Positions 22,060-33,148 of a DNA stretch of 64,000 nucleotides are shown one piece after another. The notes under the pieces are model-generated. The model searched no databases, was not told where the DNA came from, and saw nothing but the letters and a program-made list of their open reading frames with translations. A program made the translations under genes and the position numbers. The stretch covers positions 1 to 64,000 of the forward strand of contig JAIRKL010000004.1 in NCBI GenBank assembly GCA_031260145.1. Direction: 5' to 3'. Source of the DNA: Mycoplasmataceae bacterium. GTDB taxonomy: Bacteria; Bacillota_I; Bacilli_A; Mycoplasmatales; Mycoplasmoidaceae. Position 1 is the first letter of the stretch; each line of letters begins with the position of its first letter.

Positions 22060-22311
22060 ATGGCAAACGCAGCTTTTAACAAACCATTAACACCAAGTGC
22101 CACATTAGCAGCTATTATAGGATCTAAAGAAATATCTCGTCCTGAGTCATTAAAGAAGATTTGAGATTATATTAAATCTTCAAAAGAAACAAAGAAGGAT
22201 GCCAAGGATGGACGTAAGTATCATTCTACAGATGCAAAATTAGTTGCATTATTAGGCAGTGATTTTTCTATGTTTGATATTGCTGGTAAGGTTTCAAAAA
22301 ATTTAAAATAA
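22060..22311 (+). CDS. SWIB/MDM2 domain protein
   Basis: The whole 83-residue protein is one SWIB domain. It starts MANAAFNKPLTPSATLAAII, then ISRPESLKKIWDYIK (matching the RTEIxKKIWDYIK core of chlamydial and eukaryotic SWIB), a basic loop KKDAKDGRKYHSTDAKL, LLGSDFSMFDIAGKV (matching VFG...MFxMxKxV) and SKNLK. SWIB domains occur in chromatin remodelling factors, in Chlamydia (free or fused to topoisomerase I) and in some other bacteria, usually with DNA-linked roles. TATAAT at 22044-22049 lies 10 nt before the ATG, predicting a leaderless mRNA. The grpE gene follows but has its own box. The role here is unknown. Confidence 0.88.
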
Positions 22312-22337
22312 TTTTTTAATTTATATAATAATTTTAT

Positions 22338-22970
22338 ATGAAAGACACAATCGATAATCAAAATGATTCTTCAACTAAGGAAGATAAAAAAATAGAAAAA
22401 GAAGGTGAAGATTTAGTAACTAAAAATGTTGAATTGCTAGAAAAAATAGCAAAGTTGGAAGAACAATTAGTTTCTAACAATATTAAGATATTAAATTATG
22501 AAAATCAATTAGAAGAACATAATAAAACTTATTCTGAAAAATTAAAAGAAAAAATGGAACAAGCAAATAATCTTGTTCAAGAAAAAATAGCAAAGTTGGA
22601 AGAAAAATATTCTAGTGAAAACCATGAAATTAAAAAATATGGTATTGCAAAATCAGCAAGTGAAATAATTGAAATAGTTGATCAATTTAAAAAAGCAATT
22701 AATTTCAATACAGAAGATGCAAAAATTAAAAATTTTTTAATGGGTTTTAAAATGTTTGCAATTATGTTTGATAGTCTGCTTTCAAATTTAAATGTTAGCG
22801 AAGTTAAAGTTGAAATTGGACAAGAATTTGATCCTGCAATGATGGAAGCTTTCGATACAACTAATGATGAAAAATTTAATGATAACATTGTCACAAAAGT
22901 TATTTCTAATGCATATAAATTACATGATCGGGTTATTAAATATGCAGTTGTTGCCGTTAACAAAAAATAG
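22338..22970 (+). CDS. grpE: Nucleotide exchange factor GrpE
   Basis: GrpE releases ADP from DnaK in the chaperone cycle. The 210-residue protein has an acidic N-terminus, a long coiled coil (NVELLEKIAKLEEQLVSNNI to about residue 95) and the compact C-terminal domain: GFKMFAIMFDSLLSNLNVSE, then GQEFDPAMMEAFDTT (usual GxxFDPxxHEAV, with His replaced by Met), DNIVTKVISNAYKLHDRVIK and YAVVAVNKK. TATAAT (22324-22329) ends 8 nt before the ATG. It is not beside dnaK here, and neither hrcA nor a CIRCE element is seen next to it. Confidence 0.93.
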   Translation: MKDTIDNQNDSSTKEDKKIEKEGEDLVTKNVELLEKIAKLEEQLVSNNIKILNYENQLEEHNKTYSEKLKEKMEQANNLVQEKIAKLEEKYSSENHEIKKYGIAKSASEIIEIVDQFKKAINFNTEDAKIKNFLMGFKMFAIMFDSLLSNLNVSEVKVEIGQEFDPAMMEAFDTTNDEKFNDNIVTKVISNAYKLHDRVIKYAVVAVNKK

Positions 22971-23007
22971 TTGTTTTAAACATAGTTTAAAACTATAATA
23001 TACATAT

Positions 23008-23244
23008 ATGATAACCAAAGCTCAAAAAAATGCATTTAAAAAATATTCTTTAAAGAAAAGATTGGAACTTGCTATCTCACAAAAAGACATTGAAAAAATT
23101 GAAAATTTATCGACAAAACTTAAAGAAATTGAAAAAGAAAAAATAAGAAACTTCTTAAAGACAATAAAACTAAATAATGACTATTTAAAGAATAAACAAG
23201 AAATATTAGAATTCATCAAACAATGAGCAAATAAAGAAAATTAA
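23008..23244 (+). CDS. Small basic hypothetical protein
   Basis: The 78-residue protein is helical and charged (KAQKNAFKKYSLKKRLELAI, then NLSTKLKEIEKEKIRNFLK) and ends EFIKQWANKEN, where the Trp is TGA. TATAAT at 22994-22999 ends 8 nt before the ATG. Its TAA is 3 nt before parC, so the two are probably cotranscribed and parC may be translated by reinitiation. I recognise no family. Confidence 0.7.
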
Positions 23245-23247
23245 GAT

Positions 23248-25713
23248 ATGGCTAAAAAGGAAAAATTTATCGATAACTCAATAATAAGAAATGAAAAAAT
23301 CGAAGACATATTTTCTTTCTCTTTTGGGAGATATGCAAAATACATAATCCAAGACAGAGCTTTACCTGATATTCGTGATGGATTAAAACCAGTTCAAAGA
23401 AGGATTATATATGCTATGCATAATTTACAAATGCTTCATGATAAACCGCACAAGAAATCAGTTAGAACTGTTGGTGAAGTAATCGGAAAATATCATCCTC
23501 ATGGAGATACTTCTATTTATGATGCGATGGTTGTTATGAGTCAACAATGAAAAAAGAATATTCCAATGGTTGATATGCACGGTAATAATGGTTCAATAGA
23601 CAATGATGCATGAGCAGCAATGAGGTATACCGAAAGTAGAATGAGTCTTTATTCTGAATTATTAATTAAAAATATTGAAAAGAATACTGTTCTTTTTATC
23701 GAAAACTTTGATGGAAGCGAAATTGAACCAACTGTTTTACCAACATTGCTACCTAACCTTTTAATAAATGGTGCGAATGGTATTGCGGCTGGTTATGCAA
23801 CAAATATTCCACCTTTCAACATTCTCGAATTAATCGAATGTTTAATTAAAAAATTAGATAATCCTGATTTGAATCTACAAAGTATTTTGAAAATATTACC
23901 TGGTCCTGATTTTCCAACTGGTGGTATTATTTTAAATAAGGAGGGAATAATTGAAGCTTATCAAACAGGAAAAGGAAAAATTAATATTAGAGGTGTAATT
24001 GAACTTGTGAATAAGAAACAAGCTTACATAACACAAATACCTTATGAGGTTAACAAAGCTATTCTTATTGATGAAATCAATGAATGTGCAGAAAAATATG
24101 AAACTTTAAATATTTCCGAATGTCATGATGAAACAGATGATAATGGTATTTCAATATGCATAAATTTAAAGAACTCAGATAATTTTCAATTCTTAAAAAA
24201 CTTCTTATACAAACACACACAATTACAAATCGCATACAATTTTAACATGATTGCTATCAAAGATAGGAAGCCTTGTCTTATTGATATTATTACCTATTTT
24301 GATACTTTCTTAAAATATTGTGATGAAATTGTAGAAAAATATACAAAATTTGATTTAGAAAAAGTTAGCAAAAGAAAAGAAATAGTTTCAGGCTTGATTA
24401 ATGCTATTAGTATCTTAGATAAAATTATTTTGACAATTAGAAAATCAAACGACAAAGCATCTGCTATATCAGAACTTATTAATAAATTTAATTTTACAAA
24501 AAACCAAGCTGAAGCAATTGTTAATTTGCGTTTATATAGATTAAGTAACACTGATATTTTGCAACTTAAAAATGAACTTGAGGAACTTGATAAATTAATT
24601 ATTGAATATGAAAAAATACTTAATGATAAAGATTATCGCAATTTACATATTAAAAATGTTTTTAAAGAATATAAAAAAATATTCAAGGATTACAAAAGGA
24701 AATCAACATTTAGTGATGAAGAAAGTAATATCAATATTGATATTAGTGAAACAATTGAAGATAAGGAAATAAGCTTTGTCGCAACTAGAGATGGATATTT
24801 AAAAAATGTTTCTAAACGAAGTTTTGAAAATAATGAGTTTAAAGAGATAGGAATTAAATCTGGGGATATTCCAATTGTACATTTTATTTCAAACCAAAGA
24901 AACAAAGTTGTTCTTATAACAAACAAAGGAAATTTTATCACAATCCCTGTGCATAAAATTGAACAGACAAAATGAAAGGAACATGGTATTCATTTGAATA
25001 GTATAAGTGCAATAGAAGGAAATGAAAAAATTATTTTTGCTTGTGAAATTAATAATGAGAACCAGAAAAATACTATCGTTCTAGCAACAAAGAATGGTAT
25101 GATAAAACAAGTAATGTTAGAAGATTTAAATACCAAAATTATTAAGACTTCAAAAGTAATTAACTTAATTGATGATTCATTAATTGGGGCAGTTTTAAAT
25201 GATACAAATGATGAAAATATCTTAATTGGTTTTTCAACAATAAGTGGGAAAACTTTAATGTACCCTTTAAGTCAAATTCCTTGTGTTGGAAAAAATGCAA
25301 GCGGTGTTAAAAATGGAAGCTTCATTGAAGAAATCGGTTCTTTATTTATTGATTATCCGAATAAGAAATATCTTGTGATGGTTTGCAATGAAGGGGTTAA
25401 AAAAATAGGAAAAAATGAAATCTTTGTCGGAAAAAGAACCAGTGTTCCAAAACCACTTATTAATATCACTAAAAGTAATATTATTAATTTATTCTTTTCC
25501 ATTGAAGCAAATAATAATGATGAGATAATTTTCTTGCATGAAGATAATAAAATTTCATACAATAAAGTTAGTGAAATTGAGAAGAGTTCTTCGAAAGAAA
25601 AAATTGATAAATTATTTAATAAAAAAATATTATTTTGTTCACTAATGAGTAACTTTGAAGTTTTAAAAGATGAAAAAGACGAACAAAAAAAAGTGAGCAT
25701 TTTTGATAATTAA
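23248..25713 (+). CDS. parC: DNA topoisomerase IV subunit A
   Basis: ParC breaks and rejoins DNA in topoisomerase IV and decatenates daughter chromosomes together with ParE. The 821-residue protein shows [32 protein letters not shown] (quinolone-pocket region), and [22 protein letters not shown] with the catalytic Tyr near residue 126. NNGS-ID favours ParC over GyrA (NFGS-MD). C-terminal beta-pinwheel blades include [16 protein letters not shown] and [12 protein letters not shown]. parE, usually just upstream, is not in the window. An upstream 78-residue gene is 3 nt away. Confidence 0.93.
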
Positions 25714-25827
25714 ATTAATATTTAATTAATATATTAATTTATTAATAATAAATAAAAACACCATTAGTTTTTAAAGAAAAAACAAGGTTTTAATATTAAA
25801 AAAAAGTAATATAATATTCGTAAATTA

Positions 25828-25962
25828 ATGGGTTTATTAACCGCTTCTCCTTCTAATGCAGATCCATATATAATGAGTATTCAAATTATGGCAGTTTTTT
25901 TTGTTCCTATGTTCATGTTTTCATTAGTTAACATTAACCCATTAGCTCCAGTAAAAAAATAA
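25828..25962 (+). CDS. 44-residue membrane peptide
   Basis: From ATG 25828 a 44-residue frame encodes a polar start (GLLTASPSNADPYIM), one hydrophobic segment (IQIMAVFFVPMFMFSLV) and NINPLAPVKK. TATAAT at 25810-25815 ends 12 nt before the ATG. It stands alone between parC and dnaX. Promoter, start and clean hydrophobic segment support a real gene; function is unknown. Confidence 0.55.
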   Translation: MGLLTASPSNADPYIMSIQIMAVFFVPMFMFSLVNINPLAPVKK

Positions 25963-26112
25963 TAAAAAAATTAGTAAACTAATTGCTAAAATAATAAATT
26001 AATTATTAGTGTTTTTATGATAAATTTCATAGCAAAAAAAGAAAATATTTATACAAAATTTAATTTATAAAAAAATAAACAAAATAAAGAAACTAAAAAT
26101 ATAATTTTAAAA

Positions 26113-27882
26113 ATGTCTTTTGTTTCTTTTTATAAAAAATACCGGCCAAATAAATTCACAGAAATTATTGGTCAAAAACACCTCACAAAAACACTTATGA
26201 ATGAGGTTAAAGATAACAAACTTTCAAGTGTTTACATATTCTCAGGTCCAAAAGGAAATGGCAAGACATCAAATGCCAGAATTTTTGCAAAAGCAATTAA
26301 TTGTTTAAATAATAAAAATGGTGATGCATGTGGTGAGTGTGAAAATTGTAAAAGTATTCAAGAAGGAAATTGTTTAGATATTATTGAACTTGATGCCGCT
26401 ACAAATAATGGAGTTGGTCAAATTCGTGAAATTGTTAAGAATACTTTTTTTTTGCCAACAATTCTTAAGAAGAAAATATATATTGTTGATGAGGCACACA
26501 TGATTACTAATGAAGCATGAAATGCTTTATTAAAAACATTAGAAGACACTCCTGAACATGTGATATTTATTTTTGCAACGACTGAATTTCATAAAATACC
26601 AGCAACAATAGTTTCAAGGAGTCAATATTTTAATTTATCAAAATTAAACGATGAAGAAATGAACTCTGTTCTTTCAAATGTTGTTGAAAAAGAAAAAATT
26701 AATATTTCTAATGATGCATCTAAACAGCTTATTGAATTAGCAAATGGGCATGCTCGTGATTTATTATCTATGCTTGAACAAATGTACATGGTAAGTAACA
26801 ACAATATCAATACAGAATTAATATATTCCATGTTTGGAATTGTTGCAATTGATAAAAAAATTAAACTAATAAATTTAATTATTGAAAATAATCTAGCAGA
26901 ATGTTTGAATCTAGCAGAGAGTTTTATTCAATCTGGAGCTAATATATATCTACTCACTCTTGATATTTGTGATATTTTAATTGATAAGTTAGTTTACATT
27001 CAAACAAAAAACCAAAAGTTATTAAAAAAAATTAATTTAAAGGAATTTGATTCTATTAATTCTTCACAATATAAATACTTATTAAATTTATTGAATATTT
27101 TTGAAAAAGAATTAGGAAAAGTTAAAACTTCAAATGAAGCATATTTTTATTTTAAAAAAATGATTTTTGAATCATTAGCTATTTGTGATACTCAAAATAA
27201 TAACAGTGTTAACATTATTGAAACAAAGGAAAACATCAAGGAAGAAAAAGTATTAAAAAACACTAAAGATTCTAATTTAAATAAAATAATAACTAATTTA
27301 GAACATTCATTTACCTTAGAAGGTATGTTTAGCACTAAAGAATACAAAAATAATAAAAGTGATATACACGAAAGCGTTAATCAAGAAAGTAAAAATCAAG
27401 AAAAACCAAACATATTTAATGAAATAAAACAAGATTCCAAAAATGAAAAAGAAAAAAATGTAAAAAGAGATTTAGAAAAAATATTTTTACAAGTTGCATT
27501 CAACTATTCAAAGGAAAACAATGCTAAAATGCAAAGTAATTTGCAAAAAATGATCGAATCAAATTTAGCAGCTTTTGCTAACATAGGAGACTGCGAAAGG
27601 GTATTTATTTCCTCTAATAACGCTGTGATCATTAAATTTAATAACACAATTGATGCTGAACTTTTTAATGAATATTCATTACGACAAAAGTTTATGGATG
27701 CTTATAAAAAAATGTTTAACCAAGAAAGTGTCTTTATCGGCTTGGATAATAAAAAGATTGATGAATTTAAGATTAAATTTCAAGAATTTAAGAAAAAAAA
27801 TAATCCTTTACCGGATGTAAATTTAAGTGAATTTTTATCAAATGATATCATTTCAAAAGCCTTTGATGAATTCTTAAGATAA
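26113..27882 (+). CDS. dnaX: DNA polymerase III subunits gamma/tau
   Basis: DnaX is the ATPase of the clamp loader and links core polymerases at the fork. The 589-residue protein begins FYKKYRPNKFTEIIGQKHL, has Walker A GPKGNGKTSNAR (about 46-57), the zinc-binding CGECENC with an upstream Cys (about 66-82), Walker B VDEAHMIT and the arginine-finger SRSQYF. The C-terminal third is Lys/Asn/Glu-rich and unlike standard tau. TATAAT ends 7 nt before the ATG. It is followed by a 137-residue gene. In many bacteria ybaB and recR follow dnaX, but neither is here. Confidence 0.96.
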
Positions 27883-27898
27883 TAAAAAAGTAATAAAT

Positions 27899-28312
27899 AT
27901 GAAAAAAACATCAAAAAAATCACAAAAGAATATCTTTCAATATATAAATGATATTAAAAAAGCTGCTAATAGAGAAACAAATTTAGCATGATTTAATGGT
28001 AAACCAGGTATTGATAAGATGCTTTATCATGAAGAACAAAGAAAGGTTATTCAAAATTTTGGATTTACAATTATTAAAAAAGTTAATTCATTTTCATACT
28101 ATGTTCTATCAAGAAATAAATTTTCTTTATCCGATACATTTGAGATTTTAAGCCCTTTGTTAAATGAAATAAAAAAAATTAAAATAGTTCAAATGTTTGA
28201 TAAAGATAATATAAGTGTTACAGTCGTTAATACACCTATGTCTGTTGTAAAAGTTATTTTTGATACTCACATTGAATTAAAAAAGAATGATATTGTGAGA
28301 ATAGTTAGATAA
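27899..28312 (+). CDS. Hypothetical protein downstream of dnaX
   Basis: The 137-residue protein starts 16 nt after dnaX at ATG 27899 and has one TGA Trp codon (NLAWFNGKPGIDKM). A basic N-terminus is followed by alternating helices and strands (NFGFTIIKKVNSFSYYVL; KIKIVQMFDKDNISVTVV; MSVVKVIFDTHIELK). It lacks a membrane segment. It does not look like YbaB or RecR. Cotranscription with dnaX suggests, but does not prove, a link to replication. Confidence 0.65.
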
Positions 28313-28692
28313 TTTTCATTCTAGCATCAAACTTTTGGTGGGGTGGTACTTTTATACTCCTTAACTTATTTTGAGCAAAAATCAAGCAAATAAGTGCTAA
28401 ATACATACATTATAGTTAAGTACTATTGATTGTTATTCTCGTTTTTTAAATTTTTCATACTTATTATTTTTCTTCCTTGTCGCAATTCCATCTTTTTTTA
28501 TAAATTAAAATTTATATTTAATTAAGATTAAATATAATACATATTTTTTTATTTTTATCTAATATCTTAATATTAGATAAGCATTTTTCAAACAATAATA
28601 TATTGTACTTAATAATTAATAAAATTAATTAATTAATAATAAATATATAAATTTAAATAAAATAATTATTAATAAATAATAATGTTTAATAT
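28313..28692. other. AT-rich gene-free stretch between convergent operons
   Basis: No gene is supported in these 380 bases. The left half has some G (a TTTTGGTGGGGTGGTAC stretch near 28332) and tiny basic minus-strand frames (for example DGIATRKKNNKYEKFKKRE) that look like decayed coding sequence. From about 28621 to 28680 the sequence is only A and T. No hairpin terminator is clear. Confidence 0.6.
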
Positions 28693-30117
28693 TTAAATAA
28701 AACATAGTATTAGTTTATCAAATAAATTTTTAACAATATTAGGATTAGCTTGCCCTTTTGTTTCCTTCATTACTAATCCAATAATAAATTTTTCTATTCT
28801 TTCCACCCTTTCCTTATTTTGTAAAATCATTTCTTTATTATTGTTTAAAATTTTCATAATTATTTCTTCAAGTTCGTTCTTATTAGTGATTTGTTTCATA
28901 CCAAGTTCTTTTATTAGCTGATTAACATCCTTTTTTGAGGCATACAAGTGTTCTAATAATACTTTTGCTTGTTTTTGATTAATCTCATTCTTTTTAATCA
29001 ATAAAAGCAGGTCTAAGAAATTTGATTTTAAGGAATTTGAAATTTCTAAAATTTTAATATTATTTTTATTTAATATTTTTAACAATTCTACTATTATCCA
29101 TGTAGACGTTAAATTAACATCATTGATTACATTGTTAATAGAAATAAAAAAAACATATAAATCATAATCATCAAGTAATTGTTCAATGTAAAATTCAGGT
29201 AGGTTTTGTTTCTTTAATGAATCAAAAATATTTTGTGGAAGTTTTTCTTGTTCAAGAAATGTTAAATTAATAATTTTAGATATATTGAAAGGCAAGATAT
29301 TTGTTTCATTATTATAAAAGTATTCACTTTGTTCTTTCTTTTCTCTCATAAATTCTGTTTCTTCATTTTCATCATTTCACTTTCGTGTTTCTTGAATAAC
29401 TGCTTTTCCACTTTCTAATATTTTTTTTTGTCTGTTAAATTCATGTTCAATTGCTTTTGATACAGAATTGAAGGAGTTTAAATTTTTAATTTCCACTCTT
29501 GTACCAAGAGATTCGGTATTGCTAATTGAAATATTAACATCAACTCTGAGATTCGACTCTTCCATTTTTCCATCACTAATATTTAAATATATTAGCAATC
29601 TTTTTAATTGTTTTAAAAATTCAATTACTTCTTCTTTTAAATAAAAATCAGGTTTTGTCACAATTTCAATTAATCCAACTCCACATCGATTGTAATCAAG
29701 AAAGTTTAATTCATTTTCTTTTGTTTGTTTTGCAGTGTCTTCTTCAATATGAAATTCTTCAATCCTGATTGTTTTATTTTTGAGATTTATAATGCCATTT
29801 TTCGCAATTGTATTTTCACCAAATTGTGTTATTTGGTAACCTTTCGGAAGATCATAATGAAAGTAAACTTTCCGATTAAAAGCTAATGTATTATTAATGT
29901 CCATTTTTAATGCTTTTGCAAGTATTATTGCTTTTTTCAATACATCTAAGTTAAAAAACGGTAATGTTCCAGGTAAACCTAAATCAATTTCATTAACACA
30001 TGTATTGCTTTGTGATGTTGAAGAATTTAAAGATTGAGAAAAAACCTTATTAAATGTATTAACTTGTGTATGAATTTCTAAACCAATAGTGATTTGATAT
30101 TTATTATTCTTTTCCAT
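28693..30117 (-). CDS. gatB: Asp-tRNA(Asn)/Glu-tRNA(Gln) amidotransferase subunit B
   Basis: GatB binds mischarged Glu-tRNA(Gln), or Asp-tRNA(Asn), and phosphorylates it while GatA supplies ammonia. The 474-residue protein starts YQITIGLEIHTQVNTFNKVF and contains LGLPGTLPFFN, RKVYFHYDLPKGYQITQF, HIEEDTAK, DYNRCGVGLIEIVTKPD, LRVDVNISIS and RVEIKNLNSFNSVSKAIEHE, all family landmarks. The C-terminal GatB/YqeY tail domain is present. Its ATG overlaps the end of gatA by 14 bp, so gatA-gatB is one translationally coupled unit. Confidence 0.96.
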
Positions 30118-31795
30118 ACTTTATATTATCTTCAAATTTCCTTGCGATGTTTAATAATTTAAAGTCATCAAATTGTTTACAATTTATATTAAGACCAAAA
30201 GGCATGTTTTTTGCTTTTCCAAATGGAATGGTTATTGAACAAAAACCACAATAATTAGCGAGTTTTAAATATTCATTTATTTGGTTTCTTGTGTAGTTGT
30301 GTATTTTGAAATTTATATCAGGTGCAATATCACCACTTCCAGGGAGTAAGAAACAGTCAATAGTTTTAAACAATTCATTAAAATATGTAATCAATAAATC
30401 ACGAATTTTTGATGCTATTCTATCAATTCCTTTATTTATAAATTGAGTTCCTAAAAGCATTTTCTTTTTTGTATTAAAACTGTATAATTCACTTCTATTT
30501 TGGAACACATGTTGATAATAATCACCTATAAATTTATGTTCTTTAATGGTATTTATACCAGTATCTTTTGCTCTGTTTGAAAAAAAGTCAGAATAACAAA
30601 TTACATGATATAGCTCAAATAATAGTTTTTCATTTATTCAAGAAGGCAAGTTTATATCTACATATTCAAAATCATCATTAAACTTATGTTTTAATTGTTC
30701 ATACTCTTTTTTAATAATGTCTCCTTCTTTAAAACTTTTTTTTATTTCTTCATCATCTCATTGTTCATCATTAAATTTAATAATTCCAACTTTTATTTTT
30801 TTCTCACTTGTTTGTATTATTCCATTTCTATTAACTTTCTCATCTTTGGTACAAATAATTTGACTAGTCATATCCTTTTCATCATATCTAATTAGGATAT
30901 TAGCAATAATCCCGGCATCACTAACGTTTTGTGCTAGTATACCAACAGTATCCATTGTGTTGCAAAAGGAAAAAGTACCATATCTGCTTATAAGTCCATA
31001 TGTTGGTTTATATCCAACTATTCCAACAAGACTCGCAGGGTGTCTTACAGAATCACAAGTATCAACACCTATTGAGAAGATTACTTCACTAGAAGCTACT
31101 TTGTTTGCACTACCACTGCAACTTCCGAGAACCACTTTTTTTTCATTGTGAAAATTAATTACTGGTATATCTCCAATTGCAGAACATTCGAATCCACTTC
31201 CACCACATCCAAACTCATCACAAGTATCTTTCCCAACTAGATACCCCCCATTTCTTGAAAGCATTTCATAAACAGTAGAAGAATAGTTAGGTGTAAAATT
31301 TTTGTAGAATTTTGACCCGCCTGTGGTTTTGATATCTTTTGTGCAAAATAAGTCTTTTAAGGAATATGGGACATTGTAAATAATTGATTCAGAAGAAAGA
31401 GGAGTGTTTTCAAAAGTTGGTGTTATGGTTGAGTTTAAGTATTTGTTTTTTTCATAAATTTTCAATGCTTGTTCTTTTATTAAAAAAAAATCATTATTTT
31501 TTTTAATTTTATTAAATTTAATAATTTTGGAATTTCCTTCATCAATATTTTTAAATCCTAATCCTATTTTTTTTGATTCATTTTCAGTTTGTAATAAAAA
31601 ATTTGATTTGAATATATCACTGAATTTTATTATTTTATCTCAAATAATGTTTTTTTTAAAATTAAAGTTGATGATTTGTGAATATTTTAAACTGTTAAAT
31701 AAGCATAGGTCCAAATATTTTTCATTCTCTAACTCATCCTTTTTAAGTTCAAATTTTAGACTTTTTGCCAATGAAATAAGCTTATCTTTTTTCAT
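30104..31795 (-). CDS. gatA: Amidotransferase subunit A with N-terminal extension (possible GatC fusion)
   Basis: GatA hydrolyses glutamine and channels ammonia to GatB. The amidase signature is present: PYSLKDLFCTKD (catalytic Lys), GSCSGSANKVASS (cis-Ser) and DTCDSVRHPASLVGIVGYKP (Ser nucleophile), although canonical GGSSGG and DTGGS are changed. The 563-residue protein needs several TGA codons. The first roughly 105 residues before the usual TEEAA-like helix are about twice the normal length and start KKDKLISLAKSLKFELKKDE, reminiscent of the GatC start (IAKLARLELSEEE). No separate gatC is visible. TATAAT lies 7 nt before the ATG, divergent from 31859. Confidence 0.88.
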
Positions 31796-31858
31796 AGTTA
31801 AAATTATATTTTTGAAAAATTTAATCTATTGAAAACAAAAGTTCTTATAATCTTTTCA
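31796..31858. promoter_or_regulatory. Divergent promoter region, gatA and amidohydrolase
   Basis: Minus-strand TATAAT lies 7 nt before gatA ATG 31795, and plus-strand TATAAT (31846-31851) lies 7 nt before ATG 31859. The second box argues for ATG 31859 rather than the upstream TTG 31829. Confidence 0.6.
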
Positions 31859-33148
31859 ATGAACCTACTTATTAAAAAATGTTGTTTAATAAGTATGGAT
31901 GAACAACAACCATTAGTTCAAAATAAAATTGATATTTTAATTAAGGATGGGAAAATCTTTAAGATCGGAAAAAACATAAAATATGAAGGCGATAATATAA
32001 AAATCATTAAAGGGAAAAACAAAATTGCAATCCCTGGTTTAATTAATTGCCACACCCATATTCCAATGGGACTTTTTAAAGAAATCATTGATGGAAAAAA
32101 ACTTCAAAACTGATTAGAAGAGTCAATTTGGCCTTTGGAAAATAAAATGAATGATAAAGATATTTATTATTTTACTAAACTTAGTTTACTTGAATGTTTA
32201 GAAAATGGAACTTCTTTCATTAATGATATGTATTTTAAAGATGACATAATCATTAATGTAATGGATGAGGTTGGCATTGATGGAATAACTACATGTACAC
32301 TAATGGATGCAGATTCAAAAGAAAAAGGTGAAGAAAGATTAAATAATTTTATTAATTTGGTTAAAAAATTTCCAGATAAAAAAATAAGTCTTTCTATACA
32401 TGGACTTTATACAGCATCGCCAGAATATATTGAAAAATGTATAAGTGTCGCAAAGGAATTGGGAATAAAAATTCTTCATTTACATTTTTGTGAGAATGAT
32501 GATGAAGTTAAGATAATTAAAGATAAACACAAAACCGCAACTCCAACTAGTGTACTCTTAAAATATTTTAAGGACTTTAAAATAGTATTAGCACATGGTG
32601 TTTCATTAACAAAAAAAGATATTAGTAATCTAAAACAATTAGATTGTTCAATAGCACATAACCCATTATCCAATATGAGACTTGGTTGCGGTGTTGCAAA
32701 AATTCATGAATTATTGAAAAACAACATTAATGTTTGTTTAGGAACAGATGGACAAGGATCAGGAAGCAATCTCTCTTTATTGGAGTCGGCAAGAATGGCA
32801 TGTTTATTACAAAAAGGAATAAATAAAGATCCTTGCATAATAAATTCTTATGATGTTTTAAAAATGGCAACAATTAATGGAGCAAAAGCGTTGGGAAAGG
32901 AAGAAACAAAAGGAACAATAAGCATTGGGAAAGATGCAGATTTGATTTTATTTAAGTTTAAATCCGCACAACTTTTTCCTATAAATGATATTATTAGTGA
33001 TATAGTCTACAATGCAAATTCTTCTGATATTGATTATCTTATATCAAGAGGAAATATTTTAATTAAACATGGAAAACACATTAACATTAAAAAATATAAA
33101 TTAATAAAAAAATGTCAAAAACTTTTAGAGGAAATTAAAAAAAGATAA
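31859..33148 (+). CDS. Amidohydrolase, probable S-adenosylhomocysteine/methylthioadenosine deaminase group
   Basis: The 429-residue protein is a TIM-barrel metal-dependent hydrolase. It starts MNLLIKKCCLISMDEQQ; metal ligands are NCHTHIPMG (HxH), HLHFCENDDE, LAHGVSL and GTDGQGSGSN, with HNPLSNMRLGCG typical of the MtaD/Atz/TrzA deaminases that act on SAH, MTA or related nucleosides. LSIHGLYTASPE fits the substrate-Arg/His loop. The C-terminal strand GTISIGKDADLILFK is normal. Substrate is inferred from family only. It could also be a guanine or other nucleoside deaminase. Divergent from gatA. Confidence 0.82.

Noticed and set aside
23248-25713. Could be gyrA rather than parC.
   Set aside because: The region before the catalytic Tyr reads GNNGSID, as in ParC, not GNFGSMD as in GyrA. 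The C-terminal blades are also ParC-like.
28621-28680. A/T-only stretch as a possible replication origin.
   Set aside because: It lies between convergent genes, has no DnaA-box cluster I could see, and dnaA is not nearby; dnaN here is isolated and far away.
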